A DNA stretch of 64,000 bases from Microthyrium microscopicum (lineage: Eukaryota > Ascomycota > Dothideomycetes > Microthyriales > Microthyriaceae), in assembly GCA_010405405.1 (NCBI GenBank), contig MU004230.1, forward strand, positions 1,075,744 through 1,139,743, given 5' to 3'. The notes below the pieces were generated by a model. The model was not told where the DNA came from, made no database searches, and was given only the letters and a program-made list of their open reading frames with translations. Position 1 is the first letter of the stretch. Each line of letters opens with the position of its first letter. Made by a program: the position numbers and the translations under genes. Positions 48,506 to 59,843 of the stretch are shown piece after piece.

Positions 48506-49602
48506 TCTCGTTGATTGACCTAGCTAGTCGTCAGAAGCGAGGTATGAAACGTTTAGAACACAGTTCTTTATGGTGAAGTTCGAACAAAATTTATTTTTCT
48601 TCTTAACTAAACATTAACCAGTGAATATTTTCTCCGTTCTCGGACTCCAACACTCCAAATATTTGGTACCAACGTGACTTCATGACAAACAAGATATTGA
48701 TAGACCATGTCGTCAAGAGCTAGAGAGCTAGGAACCAAGACGCACGAACTAAAATATGCGCTCAGCAACGTTTAGGCTTGCCATGTCATGGTTACACTGC
48801 ATGAACATAACAGTAAAGTGGCCGCTCAGCAGGTCTCCAGGGCGGGCCGAAGCGAGGGATTAACCCAAGCATGTACGAGACCCTGGTTATGGGGAAACCA
48901 TGCAGAATCGTGAGGATTACCCAGACTTGGCTATGCTTGGTGGTAGCCATGCAATTTCTTAGACCAAGTTTGGGTTCTCCTCACAGCGCCTGGTTTAAGG
49001 TGGGAGGATCGGCAGAGTGGCCTTGTCGATCCCCTAGTATTTCTACCATAGTCCGACTTCAATTTTCGCTCAATTTCACGCATACTTGCGCACCGGCAGA
49101 AAAGACGAGTAATGAAACATATTTGACCAATTTCTGGCCATCTTGTGGTGTTGATCCATGAACTTGTCTCTCGTTAAGCTAAAGATGGTCACCTATCACG
49201 ACATTGACTAACTGCTTTCTTGGGTAGTGAGACGGATGGACATTCTACATTGCCATGTAATCCTTGTTTTCTACTGAAATCTCTGGCTCGATTCGTTAGG
49301 ATGCCTCTGATGTGCGGGCGACTGGTTCCTCACCCACGAGCTTATTGATCACACCGTGATCAACTCAAGGCATGAAGCACCTAGACAGAAACAAAAAAAT
49401 GGGCCTGATGTCCGGAGTCGGAGGATTCTTTGAAGCTGTCGAAGGAATGAACGATTATCTTGATCCTATGCGCTTCGGTAGAATTACTTAGGATAGTCAA
49501 GAGTCAACCATCTGGACCAAAACTCTTCCAGTGTCCGCAGATACCAGTTTACGATCCCAAAGCAGACAATCCGGAACGATTGCCAATATCAAATTAGCAG
49601 CC
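48506..49602. promoter_or_regulatory. Divergent region MFS / PLP-rhodanese gene
   Basis: About 1.1 kb between divergent starts, so it probably holds two promoters. No named site or additional gene recognised. Confidence 0.4.
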
Positions 49603-51436
49603 ATGTCGCTTCATAACCCTTTAAACGTGTACTCTGGCAAAGACTCTCTCAAGAAGTTCTTTGACCCTGATTATGCGCCTCTTCTGCCTCTCGTGGAAGT
49701 TCCAGAAGAGTTCAATCCTTTTGCTGAAGATGGTGTGCGTATTTACGCAAAGCTGATGCAGTGTCTACCAGCAAACAATGTGAAAGCACTGCCAGGTAAG
49801 CGCCTATCTCTGTCTACCTTCAAAGGAGGATACTCACTGTTTATAGCTATCAACCTTCTCGCGGATTGTGTAAAACCTGGGATCACGAAAACAGTGGTAG
49901 AGTACAGCTCAGGATCTACTGTGATAGCAATGTCCATGATAGGTAAAGTTCATTGCCTCTTTTATTTAGCACTATAACCAACAGTTCAGCTCGAATCAAT
50001 CATGGAATCGAGGATGTGCGAGCATTTCTCTCGAATAAGACAAGCGATGCCAAATTGAAATTGATGCAGTTTTTCGGACTGGATCTGTAAGTGATAACAA
50101 GCATCATGATTCTCGGGAGATACTCATCTATAAAGAACCTTGTTTGCTGGACCTTCTCAGCCCGAACCTTATGACGATCGAGGTGGCATTCAAATCGCTA
50201 GAGCCAAAGCCATCGAAGATGATTCTTGGTGCAACCCAAATCAGTATGAGCATGAAGCAAATTGGCGCGCTCATTATAAATGGACTGGACCGCAGATACT
50301 TCAACAACTGCCAGACCTTAACGTTCTTTGCTGCGGCGTGGGCACTTCAGGGACCATGACAGGAATAGGAAAGTTCCTAGGAGAGCAAAAGCCGTCCGTC
50401 GTTCGCGTAGGGTAAGTTAAATTTCTTTGGCTGAAAAGCGCACGCTCATAAACTAAGTGTTTTTACCGCTCCCGGGGACCGGGTACCTGGTCCACGTCCA
50501 TATATCCTCATGGAGCCTGTCCAATTTCCGTGGCGCGCTGCTATTGATGAAATGGAAGATGTTGGCTCTACGGATTCTTTCGGACTTTCGATGAAACTCT
50601 CGCGTGCTGGTCTTATTTGCGGTCCGTCTTCAGGATTCAATCTCAAAGGTAAGGTTTCCTTCTTCTTGGGTTCTTGTGTTTAACAAAGACTAGGTCTTTG
50701 GAAATTCCTCGAGCGACGTAAAGCCGCGGGCACTCTTCGTGATTTGGCTGGACCCAATGGAGAAATCAATTGTGCCTTCATTTGTTGCGACTTGCCATAT
50801 CAATACATCAACGACTACTTCACGAAACTGGATGACACCTGGTTTCCTTCTATTACCAACAAACATCTCACCCAGGTTGATCTCTACAATAATTACGAGG
50901 ACATTGAAAGAGATCCTACCGGAGCCATTTGGGACTTTTATGAGCTCGCGCACAATTCCGCAGCGCCACTGGCGCTCCCTTTAGCCCTTCGTGATAATCA
51001 CACAGTGATTGACCTGCGCACTCCAACAGAGTACGCAGTATCTCATTTGCCAGGAGCAGTGAATATGCCACTTTCCACGTTAAAGCAAAACAGCCCCTCC
51101 CCATTCTTTGACAGTGAATTGATGGCACTACAGTGGCAAGAGCTGGAAGATTTGTATGGAGCAGGTAGCTTGGAATCAGCCTCTCCTTTAGCAAGAGAGC
51201 TGTCAGAGAAGACAAGAGTATTAATCGTCTGCGAAGGTGGCGATACATCTCGAGTAGCAGCTAGTATTCTGAGATCAAAAGGTGCCAATGCAGATTACGT
51301 TAAAGGTGGACTTCGGGCTATTAGCAAATGGCTTTATGAAGAGTTGGGAAACATTTCGGCCAGCGGAAAGGTAAACGGATATCTTTCAAATGGAACGTCC
51401 GTAGCGGTCAAGGAAATATCATTGGAGGCTCGTTGA
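49603..51436 (+). CDS. Cysteine synthase-like PLP enzyme fused to rhodanese (copy A)
   Basis: Fold-type II PLP enzyme (cysteine synthase/cystathionine beta-synthase-like) with a C-terminal rhodanese domain. Exons 49603-49795, 49847-49942, 49990-50086, 50136-50411, 50458-50648 and 50694-51436 join to 531 residues. The PLP lysine is Lys61 in VRIYAKLMQCLPANNVKALP, replacing the usual NPxxSVKDR. The substrate loop is SSGSTV (usual TSGNT), the phosphate loop GTSGTMTGIGKFL and the ring-nitrogen serine lies in LICGPSSGF. The rhodanese part spans about residues 385-520: VIDLRTPTEYAVSHLPGAVN and the Cys loop VLIVCEGGDTSRVAASIL. The substrate is unknown; beta-replacement with sulfur transfer is a reasonable inference. 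Paralogous to the next gene, and divergent to an MFS exporter. Confidence 0.85.
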
Positions 51437-52389
51437 TCATCTGATATTTCGCCACACTCTCACTACCTTTCCTTTGAAGAATTCCTATAGCAAGTAATGA
51501 TAGATACTCTAGCTGCCTAGCTCATTTGCATGACTTTCTAGACTTTTTCGAGAAGCCGAGCTAGCCACCGGATAGTGATAATATATTTTCGTACCTCTGT
51601 GGTCGTTCCATTTGAAGACTAGAATCTCCAAGTACGAGGTCTCTCAAAGCTCGAGGCTGAACCAGCACAGAATACTCAAACGTAACTGGGATATCGAAAT
51701 AAGCTCAGGACCGCAGGTGTCTTGTTTTCTCGGCGCTGATCTTGACAGGTCTGGTTAGAATACTTGCTCAAGTCGAATAAATCTCTCCAGTAGCCTGGTA
51801 ATAACGTGCGCGCATGAGGTCGCATACGTGGTCGCATAGTTCGGGAGGAACCACACTGTGCAGGTATGACCCATCTTGATGTGTGGTTCTTGGTATGAGT
51901 TTGTTCCATTAGAGAGCTTCACCCTGACTCTTGCTATACGAGTACCTTGCTGAGGCACGTTGAGAAAGCTGCTCATCTGCATCTGCATTGCAGTCAAGAC
52001 CAGCATATCATGAGCAGGCTCAATCAGATGCTTTGAACAGAATTGAGGAGCTCTAAATGATACAAGCATTTTTTCAATTCGTCATACGACAGGTGTGTCG
52101 CTAGAGATCCATCACTGCAAGAAAGACCCGGATGAGTTAGGAAGTACAGCCATGTGAACAGAATAAACATCTGGGGGACTGAATCGGCAATTGAATTTTG
52201 GAGCCGCTTTCCCAGATTGACTGAAGTAATTGGTTGCCTGACCAATACCGCCTCGTAATATTCTCAATGCTTTGACAATGGCTAAGCTTTGAGAATTGAG
52301 TGGTTTATCGCAGATATATCAGAGCACTGCCAGGACTTTGACGTAGATCTTGGTATTCAGTGTCATAACTAAGAAGACAGGAAGTCAAA
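51437..52389. other. Spacer between the two PLP-rhodanese copies
   Basis: About 950 bp. Minus-strand frames at 51755-52069 and 52024-52245 are open but lack recognisable features. They may be chance or a gene remnant. Probably the promoter of copy B lies at its right end. Confidence 0.35.
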
Positions 52390-54311
52390 ATGGCACAAAT
52401 CCATTCAAACAATGTGTTCAAAGGCCCAGATTCAGTTCGTAACTATTTCAATCCAGATTATCAACCTCCCTTGCCTTTGGTTGAATTGCCGTCCAGACTT
52501 AATCCTCTTCGAGACGATAATGTCAGAATTTACGCGAAAATGCTTACTGCTCTTCCGGCGCAAAACGTGAAGATGCTTCCTGGTAAGCAACTTAATTATC
52601 CTTCTACAGTCTTTAGTTCTAATCCCTAAGCGTTGAATATGCTTCTACATGAGCCTACGGCCGCTTCAAAATCTATCGTTGAGGCAAGCTCAGGATCAAC
52701 CGCTTTGTCGTTGGGTATGTGTGCGAGAGTGTTATGGGGCCACGACGATGTGTGCGCCTATGTAACAAATAAAAAACACCCTGACCAACTTCGGACTCTT
52801 CGCTTTTTTGGATTGAAAGTGTAAGAAGCCGAGAATTTGGGTGTATAACTTGTCTGACTGCTTTATAGAGCTCTTTATGGGGGATTAGCACAGCAAGAAC
52901 CCGTGGATCCCAAAGGTATAATGTGTAGGCTAAGGAGACTGGCCAAAGAAGATGAGAATGTTTGCTATCCGGGCCAGTATAACAACGATGACGTGAGTCG
53001 ACGCTAAATGCTGTTTTTGTTATTGTTTTCGAATCTAATCATCAACAGAATTGGAAGTCACATATGCTTTGGACGTAAGTCAGCCTTGTTGGCAACGCTG
53101 GATTGCCATTGTTGACATCTGAATCACCGTTCTGCCGCACAAAGCGACAGAATGGGATCCTGATATATTAGCAAGTTATGAAAATGACTCTGCTTCCTAG
53201 TATAAAGCCGTACTTACAAGTTTTCAGTGGCCCTCAGATCTATCAGCAATTACCCGAGATCAATGTGCTTTGCACAACCGTAGGAACAGGAGGTACTATC
53301 TCAGGTACTGGATTGTATCTCAAAACCCAGAAACCCTCAGTCAAAGTGGTCGGGTGAGTAGCTTGAGAACCCAAAAGTGAAAAAATCCATGAACTAACAA
53401 TCATTGCGGTGTCTGCAACGTCTTCGGAGATCCAACGCCTGGGCCTAGACATTTCCCGGGATTCGAAAGCAGTCAATTTCCATGGAAGAAGGCAATAGAT
53501 GTTTTCGAAACGGTTCCATCGGTCGAAGCCTATGACATGTCCATGCAAATGAGCCGAGAGGGTCTTATCTGCGGGCCTTCTTCTGGAGAGGCACTGGTCG
53601 GATTGCTTCAATATCTCGGCAAAAAGAAGGGGGATGGAACCCTGAAAGAACTCGCGGAAGAGTCCACAGGAGAGATATCCTGTGTCATTGTGTGCTGTGA
53701 TTTGCCATATCAGTATATGGATGGCTACTTTCAAAAATTAGGCGAGGAAAAGTTTCCACCTATTATCAACAAGGTGAGAGTGCAGAAATATGAGAGTCAG
53801 GCTAGCACTAACAGAAAAGTTTCTTTTGAAATGCGACCAGGATAAATATGACGAGAGGTGGGAGATATCTGCACAGCAAGCTTCACATTTGCTAGTGCAG
53901 AAGACCAGACCGAAAGAAAAGATACCAATTTGCAGACTCGATGGATGTGCCAGAAAACCAGCCTGCAACCGTACAAAGCCACTTCGACATACCGTGCTGG
54001 ATATCCGGAAAGATGTTGATTTTGGAAAAGCTCATGTTCGAGGGTCAGTCAGTAGTCCGCTCAAAAACATTGATGAAGACGTTACGGATATATTTGGAAA
54101 TCCAAGCGCGTTATATGTGCACTGGGCAGATCTGCAAGCGAAAGTTGACTATGAAGAGAACAGGTTGGGGTCCAAGAAGGAGAAAGTCGTAGTCATATGC
54201 TACGATGGTGAGGTCGCACGATTGACAACGTCAATCCTACGAGGCAGAGGATACACAGCTTACAGCGTGTCGGGAGGATACAAAAGCCTAAGAGCGTTGA
54301 ATACGGTGTAA
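52390..54311 (+). CDS. Cysteine synthase-like PLP enzyme fused to rhodanese (copy B)
   Basis: Paralogue of copy A with the same first-exon length (193 nt) and the PLP Lys at the same residue 61 (LPAQNVKMLP). Proposed exons: 52390-52582, 52631-52820, 52869-52992, 53049-53074 (26 nt), 53228-53353, 53416-53773 and 53820-54311, about 502 residues. Copy A's second intron is absent here. Further motifs: EASSGSTALSLG, TVGTGGTISGTGLYL, EGLICGPSSGEALVG and the rhodanese segment TVLDIRKDVDFGKAHVRGS with Cys in VVVICYDGEVARLTTSIL. The intron at 53354-53415 has GTGAGT and a CTAAC branch site but no in-frame AG acceptor; the only frame-keeping end near the branch is TG. So either a TG acceptor is used or this copy is freshly damaged. 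The rest is intact. Confidence 0.72.
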
Positions 54312-54725
54312 AGTTACATAATATCTATCTTGACAGGATATGACCTCGACATAGTGCTCTACCTGCGATACTCTTTCTTGAAACTTTGAAAAGGCCTTCG
54401 TTCTATTTCCATGTTCTCGTTCAACATTTTGCTGATGCAGATGCTCTCATTGATTGTAATGATTAATGAATATGAAGAAGCAGGCGAGAACAACAAAATA
54501 CTCTAGAACTCAAGGACCTGCCTGTTGCTACATGAACCTTACTGATTGGGGGTCTGAATTTAAAGCTAGAGATGGTCATACAATTTCATAACTACTGTGC
54601 AAAGTCTCATCTGGCCTCTCGAACTTGGCATGTAGCTCTGCCTTCTGCATTCATACTTCGAACAGCGTAGTAAAACCAAAATCCACTTGCTGTAGTGAAC
54701 CATGAACAGCTCTAGCTATAGCATT
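54312..54725. other. Convergent 3' region copy B / hydrolase
   Basis: About 410 bp between converging stops. No gene seen. Confidence 0.4.
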
Positions 54726-55896
54726 CTATTTAAAGTTCTTGAATTTGATCTCCCATCCGTCCTTGTACAACGAGTTCGGTGCGCTTTTGTCTGTACATTG
54801 AGCTTTCGCCTTTGCGTCCCCTCTCATTTGCCATTCCAAAAATGGAACAGCTGACTTTCCACTAAGTCCACCTCCTGGTGACGTATAGGTTGCCATATGT
54901 GTGAGGTTCTTGTTAACCGCTTGCCACACTGGAAGATCCGAACTGAATTGATCATAATCTGCTTGACCCTTTCAAGAACATCAGTCTATGGAAGCAAGAG
55001 CACGAAGGGAAGACTCACATTAGCGCTAGCTTGATCGTAGGCGCCTCCTAAGAAGAATCCAACTGGAGCCTTGAGCTGCTTCAGAAGGGATCGTGTCGTT
55101 GCACTCTTGACACCCGAGTTGAAGATGATTGTAAGCTTGACCCTGTCGTCGTGATAACTCGCCGAATATGCCTTGACAGTGTTAGTGACGCTCGAAGTTC
55201 ATGAAGATCTGTTGTTGTGCATGTGTATAGTGCTTAGTAGGGACTGACTGACCTCGAGACCTCCGCAGCTTTGCCCAGCAGCAATAATCTTATCCTTGTC
55301 AACATTTCCATATGCTGCCCCATTACCTTTTGCGGCCCAGTCAATACTGTCGGTCATTTGTTTCATTTGGGTCTGCCCGCTCCCGCCAGAAGGTGGTCCA
55401 CTGGCTATAATGAGATAGCCATGGCTGGCGATTTCTGTCAGGAATTCGGCAAATCGTGTACCTGAATTCTCACATCCACTCTCACCCCAGGCTATGACCG
55501 GCATAGAAAGCGCCTGTGGTGGAGATTTAGGGGCATAAACTGTTTGGTTCGGAAGAGTCGGATCTTTGGTCCATCCAGCTTTATATGGTCCAGAACCACC
55601 GCTCCTTGGCCCAGACTGTTGAGTACATTGTCAGACTCGAGGAAAGAAAACAACGCTTTTCAGACTTGGTACTTGCCCATGCGTTGGGACCTGCTTTTCC
55701 GCTGGGCGCAGATATTTTTGCTAGACCCTTTCCTTTTGCCATTCCGCCTCCAAATATTCCAGCTATTTCTCCATTGTCACCTGACAGGAGTATGATTAGC
55801 TGTGATTTGATGACCGTAAGCTCTAATACCTTTCGTGGGAACAGAGCCTTGAGCGGCAACCGTCGATATCAAAAGGGTACTCAAAAATCCGCGCAT
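54726..55896 (-). CDS. Secreted alpha/beta hydrolase
   Basis: Minus-strand exons 55830-55896, 55677-55780, 55253-55615, 55019-55171 and 54726-54968 join to 309 residues. The N-terminus MRGFLSTLLISTVAAQGSVP is a signal peptide. The hydrolase core shows MPVIAWGESGC, the oxyanion-side strand GYLIIASGPPSGG and the nucleophile elbow IIAAGQSCGGLEAY (GxSxG as GQSCG, formed over a splice). VGFFLGGAYDQASANG may carry the acid, and HMATYTSPGG the His. It resembles the chlorophyllase/dienelactone-hydrolase-like secreted esterases of fungi; the substrate is unknown. Intron 2 (55616-55676) begins GCAAGT and is the only in-frame solution, so it is a GC-AG intron. A Gly/Lys-rich stretch (GIFGGGMAKGKGLAK) precedes the core. 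Confidence 0.82.
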
Positions 55897-58800
55897 TTTG
55901 GATGTGGAGATGGAATTTCGAGAGGCCGTAGATGTTCAGGACAATACCTGCTTAGGTATGATATACAAGAGTAGGCATTACAATAATCGGTCTTATAGTG
56001 CTATATGCGGATGCATATGAAGTCAAGCCTGGTCAGTGGACAATCATGTCCAAGCTAATCTCGGACGAGCCTATTTGTCTATCCAGTTGCCAGAAGTCCT
56101 AGGAAATTTTCTCTACATGCAAACCTACAATAAATTTTGCGAATGTTTCGGGGGTATAGAGCAACCTCTGTTAGCCCTGGTTGTAATCAATCAGGTCGGC
56201 TTCTCCGAGCACTTTGTCAACTAGAATATCAAAGGGTCATAAGCTCTTCTCCTGAAATGCTCCATCCTGAAAATCGTTATTCTACAATGATTGCAACATG
56301 TATGGTTGTAAAGCTTCAATATGGCCCGAGAACATCGAGTTGCATGATCTGGATTTCTTTTTCTCAAATCGACGATAGTTGTGAACTTATTCTCTGTGAA
56401 GAAGCTCAGGAGAGTTAGCCACGAACCAGTGCCTATCCTGCTTCGGATACTCGAGGTATGTTACTGGAACTGCTCCGTACTCGAAAAGTAGGTACGTAAT
56501 GTGCCAGAGTCGACACTATCCTGGGCTCTTCAGAAACTCGAGAATGGTGTGTGTTGGGTATCTTTGTCATAGAGCAAAGACGTGGTTTCGCATTTCCGAG
56601 ATGCACTCAAAGGGGTGGAATAATTAGAGTCTCATAAACGCTTGCGAACTCTTCGTGATATTCGCCACGTAAGATCAAAACCCCGCGCGAGCGACGCCAC
56701 ATTTCTCCCACGTTGACGTCAAGAATAACGTGGCGGCCTCATGAGGCCCGTGTAACCAGGAAACAGGGGTATGGCTAGTAGGTGGGGAAACGCACGATAG
56801 CCTTATCTCAGGTTTTCAGACGTTGCAAGCTGCTTCAAGTACGGTCGCTATGGCTCCCTACCCCTGTAAACACCCCTGTAAACACCTGAACACCCCTGTA
56901 ATATTTTGAAGCAGCTTGCTGCGTCTGAGTGACTCTTGTTCACTTTTAGTGAGGGCCCTGTTAACTTTGTTAACGAATTCTCCTTACCTTGAAATCACAT
57001 TTATAACCTTATTTTATCTCAATTAGCGATTTTCTATACATTTCTGAAATCGTCTTGTTCTCCTCTTTTCTTTGTTTTTGTCAGATTCTTTATATCTCTT
57101 CTGGTTGTCTCATAAAGCTTCAGTGACTAAAGTCAACATTCATGAAATCTCTGCTTAGATTTCATGAATACTTTCAACTAAGATAACTTAACAACCATAG
57201 TAGCTAATAAGAAACAGACTAAACGAGGAGCTTTGTTAGCTCCTCCTTAATAGATGCGCACTCTTAGAAATTCATTTGGTTAACTTTTGGCAAAGTAAGT
57301 CTTCAAAAAGGTCAAAAAAGCTTCTATTCCGATTGCCTCTTTAGTTTAACAACAACCACTTTTTATTAATACTTCTCTATATGTGCTTATAGATCTCGAC
57401 GAGCTGAATCACCTTGTTCTTTCAGATTTACTATATCTCTTATGGTTGTTAATTAAACAAGGGATAACGAAACAATGAAATAGTTAACCGGGCTTGGCAT
57501 TTTTTTGTCATTACGGAAATGACATCTTAGAAGCCAAAAGGCATCGGATTAGCTTTAAAATAGGCTTTTCTTAAAGCTTAGGTTCTAATCTACAATTTAA
57601 ATTTGGCATATTTTTAATAACTATGGTGGTTATTTAATGGTTCATAAGAACACTCAGAATGAGCCAAAAAGTTAAGCCGAGATGTTAACAAACGGAACAA
57701 GAGTCTCTCAGACTGCGCAGCAAGAAATCAGAGGGAGAATAACGACATCTGATTGGCTAGATTACACCCCTGTAAGCCACTTTTGCTGCACAGTCTGACT
57801 AAGTGAGATAACGATAGCCAAACTTCAATCTAGAGAGCTGTGGCGATTCTGCGAAAAGAAATCTGCATTTCGCCAAAATTCTCCTGACTTAGTATCTGCT
57901 GGATACGTCCATTTCATTACAGCGTGGAACGGGAAAGAGGCGGTGAGGGTCTTGTGCATCTATTGACGCATTTATGTTCTTTTATTGGAAGCTTTGAGTA
58001 AGCCATAAGGCTGATCTTGCGCGAAATAAAGAAGCCCTTCGAACTGCGTAGCGTCCAATCAACCATATTCATAATAAATAGTCGGTGATTGATTTGTTGT
58101 ATGGTGGTGGGTTTGTGATCTGCACCTGTACAAAAACAAATATTTACTGACCGCTTTTCCATGGTTCAAGCCCAGTAGGAATGGTGTTTTATTCAGATTT
58201 CAAACACTCTACGTTGAAATATTCTAGACTGAAAGTTAAGGCGTCCCATAATAATAAGCAGCTCTGAACGATTCGACAAGGAAAAATTTCGAGTTTGCTG
58301 CAAGATATCAGGATCGCCCTGTTAACCTGGATATCGGATACCGGTCTAGGCTTCGGATACAAACCCTTCCAACGAGGCAGTGATGTTATTTTTACCTGTA
58401 TGCTTCCTGAAACTCATATTTGATAATGAAATGTTGTTCTGTAACTCTTTTACTCATAAACAATCAAGCTCTGGCTTATGTTATCCTCCAATTGCTCATT
58501 AGTAGTATTTCGAACCAATGTCAAATCGAATCGAATCAGAATTGTCATTAACCTAGCAGTACATTTTGCTCCTTGATATGACTCTACCCCCACACTTGTA
58601 TCGAATGCATTTGATATTGTAATTCTGGCAATTCACACTATCGACTTCTCAACGAGGCTTGCGCAAGTTTGCTGCAACACTATTTCCGGGGTAAGGCTCT
58701 CGTTTTTCATTGCAGTGCCCTCAGTTGGATGGGCTGTGACTTCCTGGCTTCCCTGATGTTCCGCTGCAAATGCGTTGTCAAGCTTGAGGTTGTACGGCTT

Positions 58801-59843
58801 CGATGCAAAAAAAATGGTAGTGCTCAACTGGTTGCTGGTGTCCTATTTTACGTAAACTTGAGCACGCGACACGCTTTGCTCTGCGTGCGAGTGAAACATC
58901 TGGGAACGTTGATTGTCAAATAGCAGCGATACTATCTGCCAGCATCTTAAATTGCCGGGGTCGCTTCTTGAGATGGAGACGCAGGAAATTTTTTCGCGCA
59001 TGCGCCGCCAGCACTTCTTATTTGAATGGTCAGACTGCGTGGACTTGCTTGACCGACGGCCGCAAACATTTCAGCGTAAGCTTTCCCCGCGCTGATTTAG
59101 TCCAACCACAGGTCGAATGATATGCAAGTAATTGCGGTGGTGGCAGAGAGCCCTGTTGGTCTTGCAGATTTGAATGCCCGTTGAAAGGATGGCCCAGTTC
59201 TTAGAACCTGCAGAAGACATGGATTTACGTCTTGAAGGCTTTTGTTCGATGGAAATGGTCGGGATCTCAGGTCCCAAAACTGATCATTGACTAGTTCATT
59301 CTCAAAGTGTGCATCTTAACTGCATGGTTCTTTAGTCCTCGATATCCTCAACTTAGCAAAACCAACTTTCGTCTTCATGGGCAATCTCATCAGCCCTGAA
59401 GTCATAAAAATCCCACAGCTGGCGCTCTGCAAGATCTCGCAAAGGCCTTTCTTCCAGCCAATCCCCAGCAGGCACATACCTTGGGTCTTGACAAATCGTA
59501 CTTGCTGTTGTGTGTCGTGGTGTCACATCCCACATATTACTCAGTCATGGAACGCCATTATGTACAGCCGTCTTAAAGGATGAGGCGAGTTGCATAAACG
59601 GACATTTTTCCACGCTTTCCGCGTCTATCCCGACATTTCCTTTTCTACTCATTTGGTATGTACATAGCGCTTGTCTCATTGGGGCGTTCCCACATTAGTC
59701 TCGACCCCATTATAGTTTAGAAACTGCAGGGCTCATGGGCTCTTCGTATCGTCCATCCTCTGTGGTTGCCTTCAAGCTTTATAAGGTGTGGCCGCCTCCG
59801 TCTGTCCTGTCTGTCCAGCCGCCATTACCATTCATTTGGAACC
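55897..59843. other. 3.9 kb gene-poor region
   Basis: The largest gene-free stretch of the window. It contains the hydrolase promoter at the left, the AT-rich foldback element described separately, and at the right the leader of the D-lactate dehydrogenase gene. Short open frames between 58600 and 59700 show no family features; I cannot tell whether decayed repeats lie there. Confidence 0.45.
56816..57798. mobile_element. Foldback / MITE-like DNA element with four inverted arms
   Basis: Four related arms of 16-23 bases begin TCAGAC: 56816-56838 (+), 56906-56928 (-), 57708-57724 (+) and 57783-57798 (-). Arms 1 and 2 match in 21 of 23 bases and enclose repeats of ACCCCTGTAA. Arms 3 and 4 match in 15 of 16 and enclose one ACCCCTGTAA. 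Arms 2 and 3 also pair with each other and extend inward (GACTCTTGTT / AACAAGAGTC). The roughly 780 bp between them is AT-rich and non-coding, with an internal direct repeat of 28 bases at 57081-57108 and 57422-57449. This is the architecture of a non-autonomous DNA transposon or foldback element. No transposase, and no target duplication I can define. Confidence 0.6.

Noticed and set aside
49690-49800. Apparent loss of the PLP lysine in copies A and B
   Set aside because: Aligning on EFNPFAEDGVR suggested a missing Lys, but the correct register is VRIYAKL...LPANNVK, where Lys61 is present.
51755-52245. Overlapping minus-strand frames between the PLP-rhodanese copies
   Set aside because: I considered a regulator-gene remnant, but no zinc cluster or other motif is visible and the frames do not join convincingly.
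46059-55896. Classical secondary-metabolite cluster
   Set aside because: No polyketide synthase, peptide synthetase, terpene cyclase or cluster regulator is present; only a small non-classical group can be proposed.
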